This document shows, piece by piece, positions 9,251 to 17,683 of a stretch of DNA of 64,000 nt. The stretch's first letter is position 1; every line of letters begins with the position of its first letter. The DNA comes from Heterodera schachtii (lineage: Eukaryota; Nematoda; Chromadorea; Rhabditida; Heteroderidae). The stretch covers positions 1,191,425 to 1,255,424 of the forward strand of contig SIJG01000026.1 of the NCBI GenBank assembly GCA_023374025.1, read 5' to 3'. The notes beneath the pieces were generated by a model. The model saw only the letters and a list, made by a program, of their open reading frames with translations, was not told the DNA's origin and made no database searches. Position numbers and translations under genes: made by a program.

Positions 9251-11596
9251 ATGGTGCCGGTTATGCGAAGTCCGCCATTAACGCGACAAAGAGCGTTAAA
9301 TCTCGGCATACAATTGCGAAACGAGGGCATAGGAGTTGCGCAAGAACAGCAGCGAGTTCAGCAACAGCACTCCGACGTCGGGAATGCTCCTTTGCGCGAA
9401 AACGAAAATCGCCAAAGTCGCGTTTCATCGGTTTCATCTGTTTTAGGACCCGACACAATTCACCGGCGACTTTTGCAAATCCCAAATCCACGGAACGATA
9501 TGGACGCGCAACAAAATCGAAACGATTTGGATGAAAATGCTCTTTTGGACGCCAATGGTGACTCAATTTTTGGTAACGAAAATCCCCATGAACAAAATTT
9601 GGGTGGAGAAAATGTTCGAAATACAGTTAGTGTTGTGAGAAGCATTGACCAGGGGAGAGTGCATGTTGATATTGTGGATGATTTTGGGTTTCACCCGGGC
9701 ATGACTTCGACCCCAAATGCGGTCGCAAATTACCAGCGTGGTGAACTGAGTTGGATGCTCAATCAACCACCGGCAGTCCACCAACGCAATTTAATGCTGG
9801 AGGAACAGCATTTTCGTTTCGTCGCACAGCCTAACGCCAGGGAACGTGCTGAATCAAGAGAACAACCTTATTTCCGACAAGCGCAGCAACCAATGAATGT
9901 CCGACCACAACAAAATGCCGAATATCATCAGCAGTACACTCACCAGCGAAATTTTCCGCAGCTCGAAATGCGTGAACCCCATCAACAAAACCAACGCAAT
10001 TTTGTTGAAAATAACCAACAAATGCGTTATTACGCAAATGCTGCTCCCAAATTTTGTCATGACCCAATAAATGTTCCACAAACAAATTGCCAAGGGCCGG
10101 TACAATCCCCGCTTAGTAATTTGGAGTATGTGCTGATTCTCGACCGTCTTCCCGAGCTAAAAGGGAACGAAGGCGCTGATAAAGTGCGCTATTTTTTCAA
10201 AAAATTTGTGTCTGCGACAGAGGGATGGCCGGACAAAAAACGGATTTCCTCTCTCGAATCAAAAATTTCGGGCAGAGCTGAGCGTGCGTTCAATGCTGCT
10301 TTGGCAAATCAGCCATACCGGTTTGATGCAATTCGCCGAGCAATGCAAGCGCATTTAGAGGAGACTGATTGCAGAGAGATGGGCGCTTTTGATGAGCTTA
10401 TGAACGGGGTGAAGAGAAAACAGAACGAAAGCATGGATGCACTTGCCGATCGGGTTCAGAACGTAGTCCAACGCGCATATCCCGGCCTAACCCAAAACTT
10501 GATTGACGAATATGCTACAAAGCATTTAATTCGTGCTTTGTCGAACCCGGAATTGTCTTTGTCGCTTGAAATAGCACGCCGGCCTGGCATGTGCTTCGAC
10601 GAATTTGTCGCATTGGCTGCTCGTGCAGAGTCAATCCAAAAGGCGACCAAAAATGTGTCAACCGAACGTCAAAACATTGACGAAAGAAATCGTCCTATAC
10701 AGCGAAATTTTTCCCAATTTGGGCAGCAATTCCAAACTCAGCAAAAATCAAAATTTTCACAAAATTTTCAACCGCGTGAAAACATTGTTTGTTACAACTG
10801 TAATGAACCCGGGCACTTTTCTCGTGACTGTCGACGACGAAAACAAAATTTCGATAACAGGGCTAACCAAAGCCACGCAGTGCCCGCCACTGGAGCCAAT
10901 AGTTTTCAGATCCGGCCAAATGGTCCTGAAAATCGAGCACTTCCACAGACTTCTACAAAAGAGTCTGATCAACGTCGTTCACAAAATTTTTTAAAACAAA
11001 ACTGCATAATTATGCAAGAAGAGGCACCGCCTGAAGTTTTTTGCCGCGGCGTACAGCTTTCGTCCGAAATCGAGGAATTTTTAGAAAATGAGTTCAAAGG
11101 AAAAAATGAGGAACAAAACGAAGTGAAAAGTTTGAGCCGAGTCGGGAAGATTTTAGTCATAAAAGTTGAGACTTTTGGTGCCAAAACCGAAGCAATGATC
11201 GACGGAGGAGCACAAATTTCGTTGATCGGCGCTTCATTCCTGTATAAATTGATCAGAGAAAACGGCTTAAACCTGCAAAAAGCAAATTTTGCCCGTACAA
11301 AGGACCGAATTGCCGACGTCAATGGAAAGGAACTTCAATGCTTTGGCACCCTTACATTGCCAATTCTTCGAAAAGGCTGTGTCGAAGTGCCTATCCATTT
11401 TTACGTGACCAGTGCCCCATTTGGGTTCGACATTTTGTTCGGAACAAATTCATTAACTGCACTCGGTTTTTCACTGTACGATGCACCAAACAAAGAACTT
11501 ATAAAGTTTGAAGAAGCGACCAAAAGTGAAAATGCAGTCAGAATTATCTTCAACACAATACTGCAGCCACGGACTTCCAAATTCGTCCAAATGTAA
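9251..11596 (+). CDS. Gag-protease polyprotein
   Basis: The first ATG of the frame is at 9251, giving 781 residues; the frame is open a little further upstream through TTG at 9245. Residues about 1-300 are rich in Q, N and R. Residues about 312-460 form a retrotransposon Gag/capsid-like helical region. A CCHC zinc knuckle, CYNCNEPGHFSRDC (C-X2-C-X4-H-X4-C), lies at residues 514-527 and should bind the RNA genome. An aspartic protease follows, with active-site motif IDGGAQISLIG at about residue 651. DGG replaces the more usual DTG/DSG, so activity is uncertain, though the catalytic Asp is kept. The frame ends at TAA (11594-11596), and the same frame continues directly into pol, so a fused Gag-Pol would need stop suppression or another bypass. 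Confidence 0.9.
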   Translation: MVPVMRSPPLTRQRALNLGIQLRNEGIGVAQEQQRVQQQHSDVGNAPLRENENRQSRVSSVSSVLGPDTIHRRLLQIPNPRNDMDAQQNRNDLDENALLDANGDSIFGNENPHEQNLGGENVRNTVSVVRSIDQGRVHVDIVDDFGFHPGMTSTPNAVANYQRGELSWMLNQPPAVHQRNLMLEEQHFRFVAQPNARERAESREQPYFRQAQQPMNVRPQQNAEYHQQYTHQRNFPQLEMREPHQQNQRNFVENNQQMRYYANAAPKFCHDPINVPQTNCQGPVQSPLSNLEYVLILDRLPELKGNEGADKVRYFFKKFVSATEGWPDKKRISSLESKISGRAERAFNAALANQPYRFDAIRRAMQAHLEETDCREMGAFDELMNGVKRKQNESMDALADRVQNVVQRAYPGLTQNLIDEYATKHLIRALSNPELSLSLEIARRPGMCFDEFVALAARAESIQKATKNVSTERQNIDERNRPIQRNFSQFGQQFQTQQKSKFSQNFQPRENIVCYNCNEPGHFSRDCRRRKQNFDNRANQSHAVPATGANSFQIRPNGPENRALPQTSTKESDQRRSQNFLKQNCIIMQEEAPPEVFCRGVQLSSEIEEFLENEFKGKNEEQNEVKSLSRVGKILVIKVETFGAKTEAMIDGGAQISLIGASFLYKLIRENGLNLQKANFARTKDRIADVNGKELQCFGTLTLPILRKGCVEVPIHFYVTSAPFGFDILFGTNSLTALGFSLYDAPNKELIKFEEATKSENAVRIIFNTILQPRTSKFVQM

Positions 11597-12319
11597 GTTG
11601 GAAAGCAATGGAACGGCCAAGACGTGCTGATTTGCCCAGTGCCAAACGAAACGGAAATCAAACTGGAGCAATCAGTTGGAAAAGTTGAAAATGGAAAAGT
11701 TGTGTGTCAAATTTCAAATTTGTCTTCAATGACGGAACAAATCGAAGGCAAAACAATAGTTGGCAATGTCGAGACACTCGAATCGACATGGGAAGCCGAC
11801 AATTCGCTTCTTCCGTCAAAAATTTTCAGAATCGATCATTGTCAAAACGGAAACAAAATTGAAAAAGCTGAACAGGCTTTGAAAATTGGACAAATCCCAC
11901 CGGAAGGAAAGGACGATTTAATGGATTTGTTACACAATTTTGAACAAATTTTCGCCTTCTCTGAAGAAGAGCTGAGTCAAACAAATTTGGCTAGCCATCA
12001 CATCGACACAGGAAATGCGGTCCCAATTCGCTCAAGAATGCGACCAGTGCCTTATGCATACAGAGAGAAAGTATCTGAAATGATCCAAAACTATCTTGGA
12101 CGCGGTATCATCCGCCCTTCATCTTCCCCGTGGGCATCTCCAATTGTCATTGTGCCAAAAAAAGATGGCACTCTTCGATTCTGTGTGGACTACAGGGGAC
12201 TAAACTCAGTCACTGTAAAAGACGCTTACCCGTTACCGAATATCGACAATACACTATTGGCACTCGGGGGTAAAAAATTCTTCTCTACACTCGATTTCCT
12301 TTTTAGCTTTTTTTTTTAA
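11597..12319 (+). pseudogene. Reverse transcriptase, N-terminal part only (pol, broken)
   Basis: This frame is the direct continuation of gag-pro after one TAA and has no ATG of its own near the start. It holds the protease-RT linker, then RT fingers and start of palm: GIIRPSSSPWASPIVIVPKK, then DGTLRFCVDYRGLN, then DAYPLPNID. The last typical RT residues are FSTLDF, including the motif A Asp at 12293-12295. After 12298 the sequence becomes low-complexity and stops at 12317. Motif B, the catalytic YxDD box, the thumb and the connection are absent; in Ty3 elements they would occupy roughly 250-270 more residues before RNase H. The RT encoded here should be inactive. Confidence 0.9.
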
Positions 12320-13040
12320 AAGATAGCTGAGCTCAAGCTCTACAAAGTTGACCGCGCACTTTTAAATCGCCCCAAAGAAAGTTTTTTGGAAAACTAAGTT
12401 TTTTGAATTTGGTTTTTTTTTCTGGTGGTTTTTCGATTTTTGCATATATTCAAGTTATCTAGAGGGGGGAAGTGTGGGAAGGTAAAAGATGCTCCTAACG
12501 ATGGCGCGTCTTTTAAAAAAAAAATTGGCGCGCCAGCACTAAGTTAAGTGCCCGGACCCCCTTTAGCCCCTGGCCCACTTGGGGGTCTGAAAAAGTTAGA
12601 CTCGGGGGGAAGTGTGTTTTAGCGAATGCATAGTTCCGGCGCTTTTATATATTATTATAGAGCTCTCCGAGGGGAACATTTTAAAAAAAAATTTGGACCC
12701 CTAGCCCCAGGTTGAGTAGGTCTTTTGTCCGGAAAACTGGTCAAAATGGTCGAATTTGACTGGGAGTTTGGGGTTTTGGGGGTAGTTGGGTGCGAAGAGT
12801 GGGGAAAATGGGGTTATTTGTTGTTCAAACAATGTTTAGACAGGTCTAACATTGTTCGGGGTGGGTGGGACAAAGTGTCGACAGGTGTGACAAAATGTCG
12901 AAATTTTTTTGAGTGGAAATTCAAATTTTTTGCGTTTTTTTTTTGTGTTTTTGGGCATATAAAAAGGTTTTTCGGGTTGGGGGAAAGGTCTAAAAAAGTA
13001 GTCGACGGCCTATTACGAGTCGTTCGGGGCGGCGCAGCCA

Positions 13041-13103
13041 GGGGGGGGGGGGCGGGGGGGGGGCGTAGCGGGGGGGGTTGGGGGGGGCGGCAGCCCCCCC
13101 CCA
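13041..13103 (+). repeat. Poly-G tract with inverted C-run
   Basis: Several G-runs of 7-12 bases are separated by single C, CGTAGC or TT, and end in GGGGGGGCGGCAGCCCCCCC. The text is able to form G-quadruplexes and a terminal G/C hairpin. Such tracts are hard for sequencers and polymerases. Confidence 0.8.
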
Positions 13104-13338
13104 GCAAAACACCCAATATAAAAAAATAATATCTTTAATTAAGTAAAAATATATATTCAATTCTATTTGTTAAAAAGATAATTATAAAAAATTAAAAATA
13201 ACTTTAAAACTTAAAAAATTTTTAAAAAAATAATATATTAAATTTAAATAAAATAATTTTAAATTTCCTTTGTTAAAATAATTTAATAAAATTAAAAAAA
13301 TTATTTAAAAAGTTAGAAACTATTTCTTTTTTATATTA

Positions 13339-13476
13339 CGCCCTTGCGAATCCTTTGGCGCCCTCGCGAAGCCAAGTCCGAATATTTGCTCGCGCCCTCG
13401 TGATGCAAATTCTTAAAAAGTCCGCGCGCCCTTGCGAAACCTAATCCGAAAAAATGCATGCGCCCTTGTGAAGCCT
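13339..13476 (+). repeat. 34-bp tandem repeat (CGCCCTYGCGAA units)
   Basis: Five CGCCCTTGCGAA-like starts lie at 13339, 13359, 13393, 13427 and 13461, so the last intervals are exactly 34 bases and the first is a shortened 20. Each unit has CGCCCTYGYGAWGCC followed by a more variable AT-rich spacer, often with TCCGAA. It lies inside the segment that replaces the RT core. Confidence 0.85.
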
Positions 13477-13578
13477 ACGTGTAAAAAATATAGAAATTTT
13501 TTTGTGGTTGAATTATTAAATTTCTTGGTTTTTTGATCATAAAGAAATCTTTGGTTACCCCTCGAAGGGCTAGAGTTG

Positions 13579-15606
13579 ATGACCGACGCCAGTAAAATCG
13601 GAATTGCCGCTATTCTCTGTCAACCGGATGATAATGGCAATGTTCGACCAATTTACTTCGCTTCGAGAAAGTGTAACACTTACGAAAGCAAGTATTGCCC
13701 AACCGAGTTGGAAGCACTCGCTGTTCGTTTTGGAGCCAAAAGATTTTCGCAATTTATCACGATGCTTCCAACGAGAGTCTTGACCGACCACCGGGCTCTT
13801 ATCCATATGTTTAAAAGTAAAACCGAGACCGGAAACAGTCGCGTCGATAAATGGCTGATGCAGTTGAACTCAAGATTTATCCTACAGGTTGAATATCAAC
13901 CAGGAAAAAAGAATGTGATCGCAGACTGGATCGAAAAAACGAAACAAAGCGAATTAAATTTCGTTTATGAGTTTCTGTCCAAAAGAATTGTGCCGCAGGA
14001 GCCGAAAAATAAGCAAAGGCTTACGGCATTTCTCCCAAATTTCACTATTTTGGATGGACTTCTCTACAAGTGCGAAGCCGACGGAAAACTACGTCTATTC
14101 GTGCCATTCACCTTCAGAGAAGCGTTGATCAGAGAACGGCACTCAGGAATTTGTGCTGGACACATGAGTGGCAAAAAGATTTATTTACAACTCGCGCATC
14201 AATTCTTCTGGCCGAATATGTATGCAGACTGCGTCAAAATTGCCTTAAAATGCCGAATTTGTGCACATTCGCGAAAGCCCCGAGCTAATGAACCACCAAT
14301 GAAAATTGTTCAAACATCGGAACCATTCGAATTAGTGTGCATAGATATACTATCAATTGGACCCGCAAATTCGTCGCACAAATACATTTTAGTAGCGATC
14401 GATCATTTTTCGAAATATTTGGTCTCAGTCCCAATACCAAACAAAAGTGCGGACACAATTGCGAATGAATTCGTAAAGAATTTCATTTTAATTCTTGGAA
14501 CTCCGAAGAAGCTTCACAGCGATAGGGGGAAAGAATTTGTAAATGAAACGCTCAACGAAATTGCCAAAGTTTTAAAAATTGAGAAATCGCTTACGTCGGG
14601 TTATGACCCTCAGGCGAACGGAATTACGGAAAGAGCAAACCAAACAATTTTGGGGATGCTAAAACGATCAACGGCATCTAATTGGACTTGGGACGAAAGG
14701 CTCCCATTTGTTGTCTTTGCCTACAACATCACTCCGTCCGAGACCACGAAATTTTCGCCTTACCATCTGATGTTCGGCAAAACACCAAATTTCCCATCAG
14801 AAATTTCTTTGCCAGTAAACCCGAATTACACGATTGATGTGGACACTTACATCCAACTTTTTCGTGAAAATATCGTGCAATTAAGCGAAATTGCACAGAA
14901 AAACTCCGAAGTTGCTCGTAAAAATATGAAAAATCAGTACGACCAACAGTCAAAAGTCACGGCAAATAAATTCAGCATCGGCGAAAGGGCAATGGTCATT
15001 TACCCGGGAGTTAATACCCGTTCAGCTCACCGGAAACTTCTTTGGAATCATTTTGGTCCATTTAAAATTTTGGATGTCACCGATTCGACAGCGTCAGTCA
15101 TACCAGTCGATAAACCGAATTTTGAACCTATAAAGGTCCCAATTGAACGCCTTGTAAAAGTGCCTGAATGTGTACCAGACATTAGTACACTTCCCCGGGG
15201 TAAAAACCCCTTCAAAAATCAGTTAAATGCGCTGATAAGTGTTGTGTGTTTGATCAGTCGAGAAATGGGAAATGAACCGTGTGGAAAAAGTGTGGCCATG
15301 GAAAAGACCAAAAATCGGGAAACCGAAAATGAAATCACAAATTTGGGCAATTCTCAAAAATTGGAACACTTGGGCTGTCATTTAATTGGGCAATTGAGGA
15401 CAATTGCAAATTCAGTTGGTGGAAAAGTGATGGAGACGGAAAACAGCTGCGAGCCTTTGCTTTGGGACACACAATGCGGTGGACTCGGCATCGAACACCA
15501 AAACTGTGTACAAATGACAGCAGCCGACCTCGACCCAGTGCTTGAAAGGGCCGGTCTTGGCCTCAAAGTGATCAGAAAATGGAAAAAAGATCGAAAACGG
15601 GGATGA
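13579..15606 (+). CDS. RNase H - integrase part of Pol
   Basis: The reading frame resumes by about 13558 and its first ATG is 13579 (675 residues), but in an intact element this would be part of the Gag-Pol polyprotein. RNase H comes first: LMTDASKIGIAA (Asp at 13585), TELEALAV (Glu at 13705), LTDHRAL (Asp at 13786). A linker leads to the integrase HHCC zinc finger (His at 14140 and 14161, CRIC at 14251-14262). The integrase core has CIDIL (Asp, residue 256), HSDRGKEF (Asp, 315) and GITERANQT (Glu, 351), with exactly 35 residues between the last two, the D-D35-E pattern. A GPF module begins at residue 493. The last ~130 residues are unassigned. All visible catalytic residues are present; the frame differs from gag-RT. 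Confidence 0.92.
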   Translation: MTDASKIGIAAILCQPDDNGNVRPIYFASRKCNTYESKYCPTELEALAVRFGAKRFSQFITMLPTRVLTDHRALIHMFKSKTETGNSRVDKWLMQLNSRFILQVEYQPGKKNVIADWIEKTKQSELNFVYEFLSKRIVPQEPKNKQRLTAFLPNFTILDGLLYKCEADGKLRLFVPFTFREALIRERHSGICAGHMSGKKIYLQLAHQFFWPNMYADCVKIALKCRICAHSRKPRANEPPMKIVQTSEPFELVCIDILSIGPANSSHKYILVAIDHFSKYLVSVPIPNKSADTIANEFVKNFILILGTPKKLHSDRGKEFVNETLNEIAKVLKIEKSLTSGYDPQANGITERANQTILGMLKRSTASNWTWDERLPFVVFAYNITPSETTKFSPYHLMFGKTPNFPSEISLPVNPNYTIDVDTYIQLFRENIVQLSEIAQKNSEVARKNMKNQYDQQSKVTANKFSIGERAMVIYPGVNTRSAHRKLLWNHFGPFKILDVTDSTASVIPVDKPNFEPIKVPIERLVKVPECVPDISTLPRGKNPFKNQLNALISVVCLISREMGNEPCGKSVAMEKTKNRETENEITNLGNSQKLEHLGCHLIGQLRTIANSVGGKVMETENSCEPLLWDTQCGGLGIEHQNCVQMTAADLDPVLERAGLGLKVIRKWKKDRKRG

Positions 15607-15637
15607 ACGTGTCGATTTTAAGGTGATTGGCACCCCA

Positions 15638-16756
15638 ATGAAAGCGCTTCTTAGCAATTTCTTGCTAAAATCAAATGCCGTTTCGTCAGTCGCCGGCGGT
15701 CGGAAATTGACACAGCTGATCGTCAGTGCTCCGGTTGGCTTCGAGCTGATCACTTACTCGGGCGCACGCGAGGACCAAGTGAAGAGCGGCAACTTTCCGA
15801 CGGAAAATGACATCGAAAATGCCTTTACGGCGTGGGTCGAAAGATGCGCCGTTACCAGGGACAAATTGCTGAAGACTGGCTACACTCCGATCGAAGTGCC
15901 AATGCCAAATGTCCTTGCTGAACTCCCGGAATCGGAAAAACTCGGATGGAACGAGGTGCTAAAGAAGGCCAGCTTTGTACTGGAAAAAGTGCGCGCAACG
16001 ACGATCCACCGCAAGCCATTATTCGTCGAGAAGCCAAGAGTCATCGTGGGCGACTCATCGGCCAAACAATTGCTTAAAATGTGGCCAAAATCCCAATTCA
16101 TTGGCACTGAAGAAGGCACAATCACCGAAGTGATCAGAGCTTTTGACGGCGCGATTTTATCATCAAAAGTGAAGGCCGTCATTGTGATGATCGGAAGAGA
16201 TTCGATCAGAGGCGAAGAAACGATCGAAAATGTGCTGGAACGTGTGGGGCGACTTGAACAGCTGTTGAAGCGCTTCAGCCATGCCCCTGTGTTTTGGCTG
16301 CCGCCGCCTTTCATCAAAGAAAAAATGATCGAATACGAAGAACTGATCATCCAATTGAAGGAACACTTTGGGACGGCACAAGGCAATGTCAAATTCGTGA
16401 CGACAACGCCGGCTGGACGATCAGTGCTTGAACTGTGGCGCTATGGCTCCGGTTTCAATACCGACCATGTGTCAAATGATGGCAAAATGACGGAAAAGGG
16501 CCTATTGGTTTTGAGGGCCTGGGTCATGTCCCAAATCAAAGGGATGCCAAAGGAGGACGAAAAAGAAGAGTCAGAACCGAAAAAGAAGAGTGAAGAGGGG
16601 CCAAATGGAGGGACAAGCAGAGCTGGAAGAGGCCGTGGACAGTTCCATCAGTCAGGGTCGCGTGGAGCTCGGCATGTTCACCAGCACCACCCGTATCGCC
16701 GTCCGTTCGCGCAGTCCTTTCCGAGTCGTCCTCGTTTTGGAGCTGATCGCCGTTGA
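15638..16756 (+). CDS. ORF3, SGNH/GDSL-hydrolase-like protein with RG-rich tail
   Basis: This frame lies between integrase and the 3' LTR, where some Ty3 elements carry an env-like gene. First ATG is 15638 (372 residues), but the frame is open from 15572 and overlaps the end of pol by 35 bases in the +1 frame, so expression by frameshift, reinitiation or a spliced RNA is possible. RVIVGDSSAKQL (about 135-146) looks like SGNH block I with the GDS nucleophile. VIVMIGRDSIRG (about 182-193) looks like the strand carrying GxND. TDHVSNDGKMTEKG (from about 275) looks like the block V His region. The Asn and the usual Asp-x-x-His spacing are not canonical, so enzymatic activity is uncertain. There is no signal peptide or membrane segment, which argues against an envelope. 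The C-terminus (from about 305) is charged, then RG/H-rich, suggesting RNA binding. Confidence 0.65.
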   Translation: MKALLSNFLLKSNAVSSVAGGRKLTQLIVSAPVGFELITYSGAREDQVKSGNFPTENDIENAFTAWVERCAVTRDKLLKTGYTPIEVPMPNVLAELPESEKLGWNEVLKKASFVLEKVRATTIHRKPLFVEKPRVIVGDSSAKQLLKMWPKSQFIGTEEGTITEVIRAFDGAILSSKVKAVIVMIGRDSIRGEETIENVLERVGRLEQLLKRFSHAPVFWLPPPFIKEKMIEYEELIIQLKEHFGTAQGNVKFVTTTPAGRSVLELWRYGSGFNTDHVSNDGKMTEKGLLVLRAWVMSQIKGMPKEDEKEESEPKKKSEEGPNGGTSRAGRGRGQFHQSGSRGARHVHQHHPYRRPFAQSFPSRPRFGADRR

Positions 16757-16834
16757 TCTCGACCTCACCATCGCCTTTCGTGAAGCCAATTGCACTCCCG
16801 ATTCGCCAAGCAAGCTCTGTGGACATCGCTTTTT

Positions 16835-16846
16835 AAAGGGCGAAGA
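16835..16846 (+). promoter_or_regulatory. Polypurine tract
   Basis: AAAGGGCGAAGA directly precedes the 3' LTR and contains a single pyrimidine. This is the position and composition of the plus-strand primer of LTR retroelements. Confidence 0.7.
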
Positions 16847-17227
16847 TGTGCTTATATAATTTATTTATTTCTCATTTTTGACTTATTTAATTTGTTTGTT
16901 TTCTTCTCAATTTTTCATGTCCCTTTGCTTTAAATTTGTATTTCCCGCCAATTTTTTGTTACTGTAATATCGATTGTGTTTCTGCTGCTGACCAGCAGCC
17001 AGGTCATTCCCTCCTCATTCATTCGTTTTTGTTTTATGATATTGGTTCGTTTTTGTTTTCTGCTATGAATTTAATTTGCTGCCTCGGACTTTTAATTGTA
17101 AAAGTAAATTGTTAGATTTTGGATTTGGGATACAATTCTCCATCCCCATTTGACTAATTGTGTGTGCTTCTCCTCGCCAACTCTTTCTCGCCAATTCACC
17201 GCCGAAGCCTTTCTCTGTGTTACGACG
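16847..17227 (+). repeat. 3' long terminal repeat
   Basis: Near-identical direct copy of 8494-8869, beginning TGTGCTTATATAATTTATTT and ending GTGTTACGACG. It is 5 bp longer because of an extra T and a GCCA insertion. About four substitutions separate the copies, roughly 99% identity by eye. Confidence 0.93.
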
Positions 17228-17231
17228 TCAC
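17228..17231 (+). repeat. Target-site duplication, right copy (TCAC)
   Basis: The same four bases as 8490-8493, immediately after the 3' LTR. Confidence 0.75.
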
Positions 17232-17560
17232 TCAAATTTTCAAAATTTTCCCCGGCGGCATCTATCGGTACCGCCGGACCACGTTTTCCCCCAAAAGTTT
17301 TCTGGAAAAAGCGCGCCGAAAAAAGTGGTGTGATAAGTAAATCTAAATTTCAAATAATATTCGGCCATTTGGCCCAAATGATTAATTGCTTGAAATAATT
17401 GAAGAAATTTTGATTTGAAAACTTTCTTTAATTTAATTTAGCTTTAACTTTTGGATTTTATTAAATAAAAAAAATAAAATTTAATTTTGTATTATTTTCA
17501 CTTTGGAAATAAATTAAAATTTGAATTATTTGAATTTTTTTTAATTTTGAATTTTTAAAA
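17232..17560 (+). repeat. Dispersed CGGCGGC repeat, copy 2
   Basis: Contains CCCCGGCGGCATCTATCGGT then ACCGCCGGACC, CCCCCAAAAGTTTTCTGG, GCGCGCCGAAAAAA and, downstream, AATTTAATTTAGCTTTAACTT. It aligns with the split copy at 4455-5060 and shows the undisturbed ACCGCCGGACC junction. The LTR element lies just upstream, so it may have landed within or next to this repeat. Two overlapping short open frames here (17150-17398) have no homolog I recognise. Confidence 0.75.
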
Positions 17561-17562
17561 TT

Positions 17563-17683
17563 TCCCGGTTAGTCTCGATTCCCGGTCCCGAAAAAAAAAT
17601 CGAGGTCCCGGTCCCGACTTCTCAGGTCCCGGCAAGTCCCGGTCCCGGTTTTGCCCAAAATTCCCCGTCTCGCTCTACTCTAA
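17563..17683 (+). repeat. CCGGGACC-type GC island, copy 3
   Basis: Irregular CCCGGTCCCG units, in the same orientation as 2849-2985. The right edge reads CTCGCTCTACTCTAATT, the complement of the AGTAGAGTAGAGCG edge at 8061. Confidence 0.7.

Larger units (their letters stand above)
12299..13557. other. Foreign non-coding segment replacing the RT core
   Basis: About 1.26 kb without recognisable protein homology separates RT motif A from RNase H. It is a patchwork. There is a T-rich start, then a GTTTTTTGGAAAA block like the one in the CGGCGGC dispersed repeat. Next come GGCGCGCC and GGACCCCC-rich text, a G-tract, an A/T-only stretch (about 13120-13335) and a 34-bp tandem repeat. It is a replacement, not a simple insertion, because the expected RT codons are missing. 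I see no clear target duplication at its edges. A 134-codon frame across 12725-13129 is low-complexity and not credible as a gene. An assembly or gap-filling artefact around the G-tract cannot be excluded. Confidence 0.8.
8494..17227 (+). mobile_element. Ty3/gypsy (Metaviridae-type) LTR retrotransposon, RT-defective
   Basis: An 8.7-kb element bounded by direct repeats of 376 and 381 bp and by TCAC on both outer sides (8490-8493 and 17228-17231). The order is LTR, primer-binding site, leader, gag-protease, RT fragment, foreign insert, RNase H, integrase, ORF3, polypurine tract, LTR. RNase H before integrase, with a GPF module after the integrase core, is the Ty3/gypsy order. The Gag/Pol style resembles nematode Cer elements, which is my inference. 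LTRs differ by about 4 substitutions and 2 indels, so insertion looks recent. Yet RT motifs beyond motif A are replaced by unrelated DNA, so movement would need proteins from another copy. Confidence 0.93.

Noticed and set aside
9261..11671. Antisense frames under gag-protease
   Set aside because: Shadows of the sense coding frame; no initiation context or domain.
12725..13129. 134-codon plus-strand frame and a 100-codon antisense frame in the RT replacement
   Set aside because: Both are driven by the G/C tract (runs of Gly/Arg or Pro) and have no domain or sensible start.
16847..17340. Frames of 89, 82 and 60 codons around the 3' LTR
   Set aside because: They overlap the ORF3 tail, the LTR or the dispersed repeat in other frames and lack independent support.
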